Origin: Hymenobacter terrenus
GTDB taxonomy: Bacteria > Bacteroidota > Bacteroidia > Cytophagales > Hymenobacteraceae
Assembly: GCF_000972495.1 (NCBI RefSeq)
Contig: NZ_LATM01000001.1
Coordinates: 331,241 to 395,240, forward strand
Direction: 5' to 3'
DNA length: 64,000 nucleotides
Shown: piece after piece, positions 16,287 to 23,855 of the stretch
Layout: every line of letters begins with the position of its first letter
Position numbering within the stretch: the first letter of the stretch is position 1
Notes under the pieces: model-generated
What the model was told of the DNA's origin: nothing
The model's input: only the letters and a program-made list of their open reading frames with translations
The model's database searches: none
Made by a program: the position numbers and the translations under genes

Positions 16287-17600
16287 GTGACCTATTCTGA
16301 AACGCTTTCCTACCTCTACGAGCAACTGCCTATGTTTCAGCGGGTGGGTGCCGCAGGATATAAAAAGGGGCTGGGTAATACATTGGCGCTAGCCGAAGCG
16401 CTAGGACACCCCGAGGGGCAGTTCCGGAGTGTACACGTGGCGGGCACCAATGGCAAGGGCAGCAGCTCCCATTTGTTGGCGGCGGTGCTGCAAGCAGCTG
16501 GCTATAAAGTTGGCCTGTACACTTCACCCCACTTGCGCGAATTCACTGAGCGGATTCGGGTAAATGGCCAAGAACTGTCGCCGAATTACTTGGTGCAGTG
16601 GGTAGCGCGTTGGCGGCCGTTGTTTGAGACGGTGGAGCCCTCATTTTTCGAGATGTGCGTGGCGCTGGCTTTTTCCTACTTTGCCGAGCAGCGGGTGGAC
16701 TTGGCAATTGTGGAAGTGGGCCTCGGCGGTCGGTTTGATTCCACGAATATCATTACGCCGCTGGTTTCTCTCATCACGAACATCAGCTACGACCACCAGG
16801 CCTTGTTGGGCAATACGCTCCCCGAGATTGCGGGTGAAAAAGCGGGTATTATCAAGCCCAGCGTGCCGGTAGTGGTAAGCCAGACTCAGCCGGAGGTCGC
16901 GGCCGTGTTCGAGCGCGAAGCCGCAGCCAAACTCGCCCACCTGGTCTTTGCCGACCAAATCTATCAGGCTACATTTTCGGCCGAGTCTTCGCCGGAAACC
17001 GGCTTGCGGCCGCTGTCCGTCACCCAACACGGCCGGCCCTATCTACCGAACGCCGAATTGGGCTTGCCCGGCGACTACCAGCAGTATAACCTGCCCGGCG
17101 TGCTAGCCACGTTGGATGAGCTGCGGGCCTTGGGTTTTCGCGTCACCGAAGCCGCCGTGCGCACCGGCCTGCGACAAGTAACGGCGCTCACAGGGCTGCG
17201 CGGGCGCTGGAGCATTATTGGCCGCCGCCCCCTGGTCGTTTGTGACACTGGGCATAATGCCGCGGGACTGGGCTTCGTAGTGGCCCAACTGCGGCGACTG
17301 CCCCATCAGCAGTTGCATCTGGTCATCGGCACCGTGAACGATAAAGATGTGGCCAGCATGTTGGCACTGCTGCCAGCAGAGGGTACTTACTACTTTTGTG
17401 CGGCCACTATTCCCCGGGCGCTGCCAGCTGAGGAATTGGCGCAGCAGGCGGCAACTGTGGGCTTACCCGGGAAGGCGTACGATTCGGTAGCGGCGGCCGT
17501 CGCCGCAGCCCGGGCCGCAGCCGGGCCTGATGATGCCGTCTTCATCGGTGGCAGCACCTTTGTAGTGGCTGAAGTCGATGATCTGTATGCTTCGGCTTGA
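16287..17600 (+). CDS. folC: Bifunctional folylpolyglutamate / dihydrofolate synthase
   Basis: Mur-ligase superfamily enzyme of folate metabolism that adds glutamate to (dihydro)folate. Visible motifs: the P-loop AGTNGKGSSSH, YTSPHLREFTERIRVNG, VEVGLGGRFDSTN and ISYDHQALLGNT, all typical of FolC. I chose the GTG at 16287 (437 aa, beginning TYSETLSYLYEQLPMF), because family members start there and a promoter-like box sits just upstream. The ATG at 16236 would add 17 residues and is the alternative. Confidence 0.93.
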   Translation: MTYSETLSYLYEQLPMFQRVGAAGYKKGLGNTLALAEALGHPEGQFRSVHVAGTNGKGSSSHLLAAVLQAAGYKVGLYTSPHLREFTERIRVNGQELSPNYLVQWVARWRPLFETVEPSFFEMCVALAFSYFAEQRVDLAIVEVGLGGRFDSTNIITPLVSLITNISYDHQALLGNTLPEIAGEKAGIIKPSVPVVVSQTQPEVAAVFEREAAAKLAHLVFADQIYQATFSAESSPETGLRPLSVTQHGRPYLPNAELGLPGDYQQYNLPGVLATLDELRALGFRVTEAAVRTGLRQVTALTGLRGRWSIIGRRPLVVCDTGHNAAGLGFVVAQLRRLPHQQLHLVIGTVNDKDVASMLALLPAEGTYYFCAATIPRALPAEELAQQAATVGLPGKAYDSVAAAVAAARAAAGPDDAVFIGGSTFVVAEVDDLYASA

Positions 17601-17653
17601 GCCGTCCGCAGGCTGCCTAAATTCACCATCTCACCACTTCACGAATTCCTATT

Positions 17654-18319
17654 TTGCCTCGCGTCAAACTGCGCCGTTTCACGGATAATGCCACCCGCGC
17701 CGATATCATTGAACCCGGTAAGCCCCAGTATGAGCAACTCGGCGGCCGATGGCGCACCGATTTTTTTCGGGAGCCGCATCCGTTGACCTTGGAAGTAGGT
17801 TGTGGCAAAGGCGAATACACGGTAGGGCTGGCTCAACGCCATCGTAGCCGCAACTTTTTGGGGCTCGATATCAAGGGGGAGCGGATTTGGCGGGGTAGTA
17901 CCCGCGCTGAAGAGCTAGGCCTGACCAACGTGGGATTTGTACGGATGCGAGCCGAAGCGCTGGCGGCTCAGTTCGGCATCGGCGAACTGAATGAAATCTG
18001 GATTACCTTCCCCGACCCCCGGCCCCGCGACCGGGATATCAAGCGCCGGCTGACGTCCCCACGCTTTCTGGCGCTCTACGAACAATTGTTAACTCCCGGT
18101 GGCCTGCTGCACCTCAAAACTGATAACGCCGGGCTATTTGATTATACGCTGGAGACGCTGTCGGCCCGCGCCGGGGCTATTGTAGAACGGTTCACGCGCG
18201 ACTTGTACGCCGAGACTGCGCCTGAATTCGCCGAAGCGCAGGCCATCCAAACCAATTTTGAAGGCAAGTACCGGGCGGTAGGAGTGCCAATTAAGTACGT
18301 GCAGTTTCGGCTGACTTAG
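17654..18319 (+). CDS. trmB: tRNA (guanine-N7-)-methyltransferase
   Basis: A 221-aa SAM-dependent enzyme making m7G46 in tRNA. The SAM-binding strand LEVGCGKGEYT, the ENLGLDIKGERIW-type strand (here NFLGLDIKGERIWRG) and the family motif ITFPDPRPRDRDIKRRL are clear. TTG is the start; no in-frame ATG is nearby. It follows folC by 53 bases on the same strand. Confidence 0.93.
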   Translation: MPRVKLRRFTDNATRADIIEPGKPQYEQLGGRWRTDFFREPHPLTLEVGCGKGEYTVGLAQRHRSRNFLGLDIKGERIWRGSTRAEELGLTNVGFVRMRAEALAAQFGIGELNEIWITFPDPRPRDRDIKRRLTSPRFLALYEQLLTPGGLLHLKTDNAGLFDYTLETLSARAGAIVERFTRDLYAETAPEFAEAQAIQTNFEGKYRAVGVPIKYVQFRLT

Positions 18320-18370
18320 GACTGTTTGCTAATCCACTTACGGGATGATGCACCTGCCCGCACAGATGTT

Positions 18371-18967
18371 TTAATCAATTTCCAGCGCCTCAAATACCGC
18401 CTCTAGCTGGTCGAAGTCGCGCAGGCCGGGCTTCACCTCATCACCCGCGGGGAAAGATAAGCCTGCCAAATGCAGCTGGCTTGCCAGCTCGCGGGCTCGT
18501 TGTGGGTGTAGGCCGGGGCCCAGCCACAGGGGCCGTGAGCTGGCGATTGGGACTAGTGCGGCAGTGGTTTCAGCCGCAATAGTCTCGGGAAGCTCTATTA
18601 CCAAGCCGGCTACTGAGTCGGGGAGGAACTGAACCGCGGCCAGTGATTCAGCCGCAATTTCTATATACACGGGGGGGGCAATTTCTGCCAGCTCCTCATT
18701 GGTGCGTGGGTGCCGGAGTAGGACGGCATCAAGGGCGCACTCAGTTGATAGAGCGTTGATTTCATAAGCACTAAGCTGGCCGAACTCACCAATCAGTTCA
18801 ACTCCGGCAATCCAGCTGGCCAACTCTTTGACGGTCTTGGTATCGAGGTGGCCGGGCAGGGTCGGGTCGAGGACGAAGGTGAGTTTGTCGGCGCCCATGC
18901 CGGCGCAGTAGCGGGCATCGGACAGATTATTGATACCGCGAATGAGGAGGGGAACGAGGTGAGGCAC
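18371..18967 (-). CDS. TrpF-like beta/alpha-barrel protein lacking the catalytic Cys
   Basis: A 198-aa protein (GTG at 18967; the frame runs to an ATG at 19012 with residues that look like leader). LLIRGINNLSDARYCAGMGADKLTFV aligns with the N-terminus of phosphoribosylanthranilate isomerase, VKICGITN..., and the C-terminal GDEVKPGLRDFDQLEAVFEAL aligns with its GVE-PG-KD end. The catalytic Cys of the C-G-I motif is Arg here, so isomerase activity is doubtful. No other trp gene is near. It is divergent from rpe, another beta/alpha-barrel enzyme. Probably a repurposed or structural homolog. Confidence 0.6.
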   Translation of the reverse strand: MPHLVPLLIRGINNLSDARYCAGMGADKLTFVLDPTLPGHLDTKTVKELASWIAGVELIGEFGQLSAYEINALSTECALDAVLLRHPRTNEELAEIAPPVYIEIAAESLAAVQFLPDSVAGLVIELPETIAAETTAALVPIASSRPLWLGPGLHPQRARELASQLHLAGLSFPAGDEVKPGLRDFDQLEAVFEALEID

Positions 18968-19040
18968 GGGAAGCGAGGTGTGAGCGAAAGCGATGGCGTA
19001 GTGCCACCACAAGGAATGAATTGAACTGGCGAGGCTGCCG

Positions 19041-19048
19041 CAAAAGTA
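19041..19048 (-). promoter_or_regulatory. -7 box of the TrpF-like gene
   Basis: TACTTTTG on the minus strand is an exact TAnnTTTG match. The -33 TTG is not evident. Confidence 0.38.
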
Positions 19049-19074
19049 GAGGCCGGACGCCGGCTGCGCCGCGT

Positions 19075-19103
19075 TTGGGTAGTGCGTGGCAGCCGTATCT
19101 TCG
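19075..19103 (+). promoter_or_regulatory. Candidate promoter of rpe
   Basis: TTG at 19075-19077 is followed after 18 bases by TATCTTCG (19096-19103), one base off the -7 consensus. The implied start lies at or near the ATG at 19109, so the mRNA may be almost leaderless. Confidence 0.4.
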
Positions 19104-19108
19104 TCTCC

Positions 19109-19831
19109 ATGAATTCAACCCGCCGTGCCCCGTTGCTGGCCCCTTCCTTTCTGGCCGCCGACCTGGCCAATCTGCAAGCTGAAACCGAGCGGCTGGCGAA
19201 CAGCGCCGCCGATTGGCTGCACTTCGACGTGATGGATGGCCGCTTCGTGCCTAATATCTCCTTTGGCCTGCCCGTGTTGCAAGCTGTGGCCCGCTATGCC
19301 AAGCAGCCCATCGACGTGCACCTGATGATTGAGGAGCCTCAGAACTACCTCGCGGCCTTCCGCGATGCGGGAGCCAGCAGCATCACGGTGCATTACGAAG
19401 CCTGTACTCATTTGCACCGGGTGGTACAGCAAATTAAGCAACTGGGCTGTCGCGCCGGAGTGGCCTTGAACCCGCACACGCCGGTTGCGCTACTCGAAGA
19501 CATTGCCGCCGACCTGGACGTGGTATTGGTGATGTCGGTCAACCCAGGATTTGGCGGTCAGGCTTTCATCCCCAATACCCTGAAAAAAGTGGCCATGCTG
19601 AAGGAGTTGTTGCTGGAAAACGGCTCTGATGCGCTGATCGAAGTGGACGGCGGCGTGAACATGAACAATGCCGGCCCGCTGGTAGAAGCCGGCGCTGACG
19701 TGCTAGTAGCCGGCAATTTTGTATTCAGTGCCCCCGAAGGGCCGGTGGCCACGCTGGCAAGCCTGCGCGAGCACTTGGCGGGGTTAGAAATCGACTCCCC
19801 AAAAGACTCTTCTGGGGGCCGACAGCAATAG
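19109..19831 (+). CDS. rpe: Ribulose-phosphate 3-epimerase
   Basis: A 240-aa TIM-barrel enzyme interconverting ribulose-5-P and xylulose-5-P in the pentose phosphate pathway. The metal and catalytic motifs are intact: LAPSFLAADL, HFDVMDGRFVPN, DVHLMIE, VMSVNPGFGGQ and LIEVDGGVN. The ATG at 19109 matches the usual start; an in-frame ATG 27 bases upstream is the alternative. A receptor gene follows closely on the same strand. Confidence 0.95.
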   Translation: MNSTRRAPLLAPSFLAADLANLQAETERLANSAADWLHFDVMDGRFVPNISFGLPVLQAVARYAKQPIDVHLMIEEPQNYLAAFRDAGASSITVHYEACTHLHRVVQQIKQLGCRAGVALNPHTPVALLEDIAADLDVVLVMSVNPGFGGQAFIPNTLKKVAMLKELLLENGSDALIEVDGGVNMNNAGPLVEAGADVLVAGNFVFSAPEGPVATLASLREHLAGLEIDSPKDSSGGRQQ

Positions 19832-19840
19832 TAGCGACGC

Positions 19841-22420
19841 TTGCTCGTTTTTGACCTCGTGAAACAATTTATTACCCCGCGCCAGTTGCCTGTGCTTATA
19901 TCTGTAAAAATCACGAGCCTTCGCCTGACCTCCGTCGGCGGCTGGGCACTGTTGCCATGGCTAGCGCTGCTTACGCCGCTGGCTGCGCAGGCTCAAACTC
20001 AACTACCACCGGCAGGCGTAGAAGCATCGGCTGCTACATTTGTTACCCTCACGGGGACGCTGCGAGATGCCAGTGGTCAGCCGTTGGAATTGGCGGCGGT
20101 AGCGGTAGAAGGCCAGCCCGGAGGGGCCAATACTACTGCCGAAGGCACCTTTTCGCTGAAAGTACGGGTGCCAGCGGCGGGCCAGTCGGTGGTGCTGGTG
20201 GTCCGCCGGCTGGGCTACCTGCCGTTGCGGGTGCCCCTCAGTATCCCCGCTGATGCACATAAGCCCCTGGTGCTGACCATGCGCCTTGATGCCCGGGCCC
20301 TGAAGGACGTCCGTGTGACGGGCCGCTCGGACCTGGCTGATACCCGCGAACAGGTCAGTATCACCCGCATCGACCCGCGCGCGGCGAAAGAGCTGCCCTC
20401 GCCGTTCGGCGACTTCAACGCCATTCTCAAAACACTGCCCGGCGTGGTTTCCAACAACGAGCTGAGTAGTACCTACAACGTACGGGGTGGCAACTATGAT
20501 GAAAACCTGGTGTATGTCAATGGGTTCGAGATTTACCGGCCGTTTCTCGTCACTGCGGCACAGCAAGAGGGCCTGAGCTTTATCAACCCGGATTTAGTGA
20601 AGCAGGTCGAATTCAGCAGTGGGGGCTGGCAACCAAAGTACGGCGACAAGCTGGCCTCAGTGCTGAGCGTTGACTACAAGACTCCTGATAAGTTTGCGGC
20701 CTCGCTCACCGGTAGCCTGGTGGGGGGCGCGGCTCATGCTGAAGCGCGCTCGGCCAACGGCCGCGTTAGCTACTTGGCGGGGGTGCGCTACAGAAATGCT
20801 CAGTACGTGTTCAACTCGCTGAAGCAGGCGCAGGGTGGTTACAATCCTACATTCTATGATGCGCAGGCTTTTGTAAACATCGGGCTGGGTAAGAAAGACG
20901 ACCCGCAGCGCACCACGCTGGGCCTGCTCGGCGTAATTGCGCACAACGACTACCGCTTTTCGCCCGAAACCGGCCAGGCCACGTTCTCCACTGGTACCAA
21001 TCAGTTTACACGGGTTTTCATTGCCTACGACGGTCGTGAGCGGATGCAGTTCGATACCTATCAGGGCGGCCTGAACCTGAAGCACGACTTCTCGTCCCGG
21101 TTACAAATGGAACTGCTGACCTCGGCTCTGATTTCACGCGAGTTCGAATTTCGGGATGTGGAAGCCGCGTACACCTTCGCCGAAATCAACCGTGACCCCA
21201 CCTCGCCCGATTTTAATGAATCCGTGCGGCAGCGCGACATTGGCTCGCAGTTCAAGCACTCGCGCAACTTCCTCAAGGCCCAGATTTATACCGCCGAAAC
21301 CCGTGGCCGTTGGTCACCTGGTTCCGGCCACACTGTGCGCTGGGGCGCCAAGATTGGCCGCGAAAGGATTGACGACACCCTCGACGAATACAGCTTTGCC
21401 GACTCGGCTGATTACGTGCCCGATGCCCGCCGCCTGCGCCTGCGTACTGATTTAAGCTTGCTCAGCACGCGCAGCCAAGGCTTCGTGCAGGACACCTGGA
21501 ACCTGGATTCGCTGCGCACGTTGACCTACGGCGTCCGGGCTCACTACTGGACGACTAATAGCCAGCTCGTTATCAGCCCGCGGGTGCAGTACTCGCAAAT
21601 CAGCCGCCGCCACCCCAACCGGGCGTTCAAAGCGGCCGTGGGTGTATACTACCAGCCGCCGTTCTACCGCGAGTTGCGCGACCAGACTACCATCCAAAAC
21701 GGCATTCAGCAGGCCTACCTCAATCCCGAGTTGCGCGCCCAGAAATCCTACCATTTCATCGTGGGCAAGGAAATTAGCTTCCAGCAATACGGTCGCCCGT
21801 TCAAGTTTTCGGTCGAAGCATACTACAAGCACCTCACCGACGTGGTGCCCTACGACGTGGATAACGTGCGGCTGCGCTACTTCGCCAGGAACAATGCCAA
21901 GGCCTACGCCGCCGGTTTTGATGCCCGCCTGAGTGGCGAATTTGTGAAGGGGGCTGAGTCGTGGTTCAGCCTCGGCGTGCTCAGTACTAAGGAAGATGTG
22001 GAAGGGGATGAAAAAGGCTTCATCCGTCGTCCGCAAGACCAGCGCGTGAACGTGGGCGTATTTTTTCAGGACCATTTGCCCGACAATCCGTCGGTGCGCG
22101 GCTATGTGAATCTTGTGTTTGGTACGGGCCTGCCCTTCAGCCCCCCCAACGAACCCACCTTACGTGGTACCAATGCCCTGGAAACCAACTATAGGCGCGT
22201 TGATCTAGGTTTTTCTAAAGTTGTGGGCTTGAGAAATTCTCCAAAAGCCCACTTCTACAGCTTTGAAAGTCTCTGGCTGGGTCTGGAAATCCTCAATGTG
22301 CTGGCGGCAAACAACGTGGCCGGCTACAGCTACCTGCAAGACGTAAACGGCGTGACCTACTCGGTGCCCAGCTACCTCTCGCAACGCGTGGTGAATCTAC
22401 GGCTGATTGCGCGTTTCTAG
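19841..22420 (+). CDS. TonB-dependent receptor with carboxypeptidase-like N-terminal domain
   Basis: An outer-membrane receptor of up to 859 aa. An N-terminal signal segment ends at AAQAQ near residue 52. A carboxypeptidase-regulatory-like beta-sandwich follows (TLTGTLRDASGQPLELAAVAV, about 68-150). The plug contains LPSPFGDFNAILKTLPGVV, YNVRGGNYDENLVYVNGFE and EFSSGGWQPKYGDKLASVL, and a long barrel ends in VVNLRLIARF. The start is uncertain: TTG 19841, GTG 19859 or GTG 19892 are all in frame, and the last still leaves a complete signal peptide. The substrate is not predictable. The only near neighbours are rpe and, downstream, the his operon. Confidence 0.87.
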   Translation: MLVFDLVKQFITPRQLPVLISVKITSLRLTSVGGWALLPWLALLTPLAAQAQTQLPPAGVEASAATFVTLTGTLRDASGQPLELAAVAVEGQPGGANTTAEGTFSLKVRVPAAGQSVVLVVRRLGYLPLRVPLSIPADAHKPLVLTMRLDARALKDVRVTGRSDLADTREQVSITRIDPRAAKELPSPFGDFNAILKTLPGVVSNNELSSTYNVRGGNYDENLVYVNGFEIYRPFLVTAAQQEGLSFINPDLVKQVEFSSGGWQPKYGDKLASVLSVDYKTPDKFAASLTGSLVGGAAHAEARSANGRVSYLAGVRYRNAQYVFNSLKQAQGGYNPTFYDAQAFVNIGLGKKDDPQRTTLGLLGVIAHNDYRFSPETGQATFSTGTNQFTRVFIAYDGRERMQFDTYQGGLNLKHDFSSRLQMELLTSALISREFEFRDVEAAYTFAEINRDPTSPDFNESVRQRDIGSQFKHSRNFLKAQIYTAETRGRWSPGSGHTVRWGAKIGRERIDDTLDEYSFADSADYVPDARRLRLRTDLSLLSTRSQGFVQDTWNLDSLRTLTYGVRAHYWTTNSQLVISPRVQYSQISRRHPNRAFKAAVGVYYQPPFYRELRDQTTIQNGIQQAYLNPELRAQKSYHFIVGKEISFQQYGRPFKFSVEAYYKHLTDVVPYDVDNVRLRYFARNNAKAYAAGFDARLSGEFVKGAESWFSLGVLSTKEDVEGDEKGFIRRPQDQRVNVGVFFQDHLPDNPSVRGYVNLVFGTGLPFSPPNEPTLRGTNALETNYRRVDLGFSKVVGLRNSPKAHFYSFESLWLGLEILNVLAANNVAGYSYLQDVNGVTYSVPSYLSQRVVNLRLIARF

Positions 22421-22697
22421 GATTAAAACGGTTTCTTAGTAGTCCGCGCTACTGCTAGCCCGGTATAAATTCCGAGATGCATCGCTGAGACTTACCTTGG
22501 CTAACTTAATAGGGTAAGTGGTTGCAGAGTAGTAAAGAATGCAATAAAAGTAGCTATGTACTACTAGGTTCTCTACAAGTACAGAGTCAGATTGAAGATT
22601 ATTTTATTTGCATTAGCAAACCTTCGCGGCAGGTTAATGGTATGGACTGTCGAAAAGAAACCAGAACCACGGCTAGTGACCGTTCGGTTTTCCGTTC
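22421..22697. other. Gene-free AT-richer spacer upstream of the his leader
   Basis: About 280 bases between the receptor and the his promoter. Only short open frames with no coding character are seen, and no clear terminator for the receptor gene. Confidence 0.4.
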
Positions 22698-22705
22698 TAC
22701 CTTTG
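22698..22705 (+). promoter_or_regulatory. -7 box of the his operon
   Basis: TACCTTTG matches TAnnTTTG exactly. With about 7 bases to the start site, transcription would begin at or next to the ATG of the leader ORF (22712). A GTG at 22676-22678 stands where TTG is expected. Confidence 0.5.
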
Positions 22706-22711
22706 TGCCCG

Positions 22712-22834
22712 ATGACCATTCGCCCCATCCTTTTTCGTGCTGTTGTTGCTGCCTCGCTCACGGGCCGTCGCGCAGTTGCGGGCGTACACCATCACCACCA
22801 TCTGTGGGGGGCCGGGCTATGCGCCGGGTGCTAG
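22712..22834 (+). CDS. hisL: His operon leader peptide with five consecutive His codons
   Basis: A 40-codon ORF from ATG 22712 to TAG 22832-22834. Codons 26-30 are CAC CAT CAC CAC CAT (22787-22801), giving VHHHHHLW near the end. Runs of His codons shortly before a stop, upstream of hisG, are the hallmark of histidine-operon attenuators. Ribosome stalling at low charged tRNA-His would change the folding of the RNA just downstream, where overlapping hairpins occur. The -7 box places the transcript start at the ATG, so the leader may be translated from a leaderless mRNA. The name hisL is used by function, not by sequence homology to enteric hisL. Confidence 0.72.
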   Translation: MTIRPILFRAVVAASLTGRRAVAGVHHHHHLWGAGLCAGC

Positions 22835-22914
22835 CATAGCACCGGTTGCCCGCGCCTCCACCGCCGCATCCCGGGGTATGCCAGCGCCGGGCTTCACCTT
22901 TCAATTTTCGGGAA
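22816..22914 (+). promoter_or_regulatory. Putative his attenuator: mutually exclusive hairpins
   Basis: GCTATGC (22816-22822) can pair with GCATAGC (22834-22840). Alternatively GGTGCTA (22827-22833) can pair with TAGCACC (22837-22843), with CC/GG extension around one bulged base. The two stems share bases and exclude each other. Further down CCCGG (22870-22874) and CCGGG (22887-22891) form a third stem followed by a T-rich stretch (ACCTTTCAATTTT), a weak terminator candidate. The stalling site lies about 15 bases before the first stem. Confidence 0.45.
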
Positions 22915-22992
22915 ATTCTGCCGTCTGCCTCCGCGTCAGTGTAGAATTGATGCGTGCCCACAATGGAGCACTGCCCGTCTGTTTACCTTTTC

Positions 22993-23844
22993 ATGCTACG
23001 TTTAGCCATTCAAAAGTCCGGTCGCCTGAGCGAAGATTCCCTTGCTCTTATTCGCGAATGCGGCATCAGCTTCCTCAGCAGCTCCTATAAGCTCAAGACC
23101 GAAGCCACCAATTTTCCGCTCGAAATCCTCTTTCTGCGCGACGATGACATTCCCGGCTATGTGAAGGACGGCGTGGCCGACCTCGGCATCGTGGGTCAGA
23201 ACGTACTAGTCGAAGCTGGTTACCCGAGCCTGGAAGTCGAGGCTTTAGGCTTCAGCAAATGCCGCCTGAGCCTGGCCGTACCACGCGCTGATGCCTACGG
23301 CTCGGTAGCCGCGCTGCAGGGCAAGAATATTGCCACCTCATACCCCAACATCCTTGGCCGTTACCTGGCCGAGCACGGTGTGCAGTCGAACCTGCACACC
23401 ATCAGTGGCTCGGTGGAAATCGCGCCCAGTATTGGTCTGGCCGAAGCCATTTGCGACATCGTGAGTAGCGGTTCCACCTTGCTGGGAAATGGCCTGCGGG
23501 AGGTAGAAACAGTATTCCGGTCCGAAGCAGTGCTCATTGCCCAGCCCAACTTGTCGGCCGAAAAAGCCGAACTGCTGGAGCAGCTACGCTTCCGGATGCA
23601 GGCCGTGCGGCGGGCCAAGCGGAGCAAGTACATCGTGCTGAACGCGCCCGTCGCAGCCCTCGATGAAGTGCGGCGCCTGTTGCCGGGCATCAAGTCGCCC
23701 ACGGTCACGCCGCTGGCCGAGGCGGGTTGGGTATCGGTGCAGTCGGTGGTGCAGGAGGATGACTTCTGGCACATCACCAGTCAGCTCAAAGCCGTGGGGG
23801 CCGAGGGCATTCTGGTGTTGCCCATTGAAAAGATGATTGCCTAG
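22993..23844 (+). CDS. hisG: ATP phosphoribosyltransferase, long form
   Basis: First enzyme of histidine synthesis, joining ATP and PRPP. At 283 aa it is the long form with a C-terminal ACT-like regulatory domain (about residues 210-283, VTPLAEAGWVSVQSVVQEDDFWHI), so it should be feedback-inhibited by histidine without HisZ. Catalytic-domain motifs: LAIQKSGRLSEDS, GYVKDGVADLGIVGQNV and the PRPP-binding ICDIVSSGSTLLGNGL. The ATG at 22993 gives the family start (MLRLAIQKSGRL); the in-frame ATG at 22954 adds 13 residues. It opens the structural part of the operon. Confidence 0.95.
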   Translation: MLRLAIQKSGRLSEDSLALIRECGISFLSSSYKLKTEATNFPLEILFLRDDDIPGYVKDGVADLGIVGQNVLVEAGYPSLEVEALGFSKCRLSLAVPRADAYGSVAALQGKNIATSYPNILGRYLAEHGVQSNLHTISGSVEIAPSIGLAEAICDIVSSGSTLLGNGLREVETVFRSEAVLIAQPNLSAEKAELLEQLRFRMQAVRRAKRSKYIVLNAPVAALDEVRRLLPGIKSPTVTPLAEAGWVSVQSVVQEDDFWHITSQLKAVGAEGILVLPIEKMIA

Positions 23845-23855
23845 CTCCGTTCGCC

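Noticed and set aside
22522..22839. 105-codon frame overlapping the his leader
   Set aside because: It is out of phase with the His-codon leader, starts upstream of the promoter box and resembles no protein.
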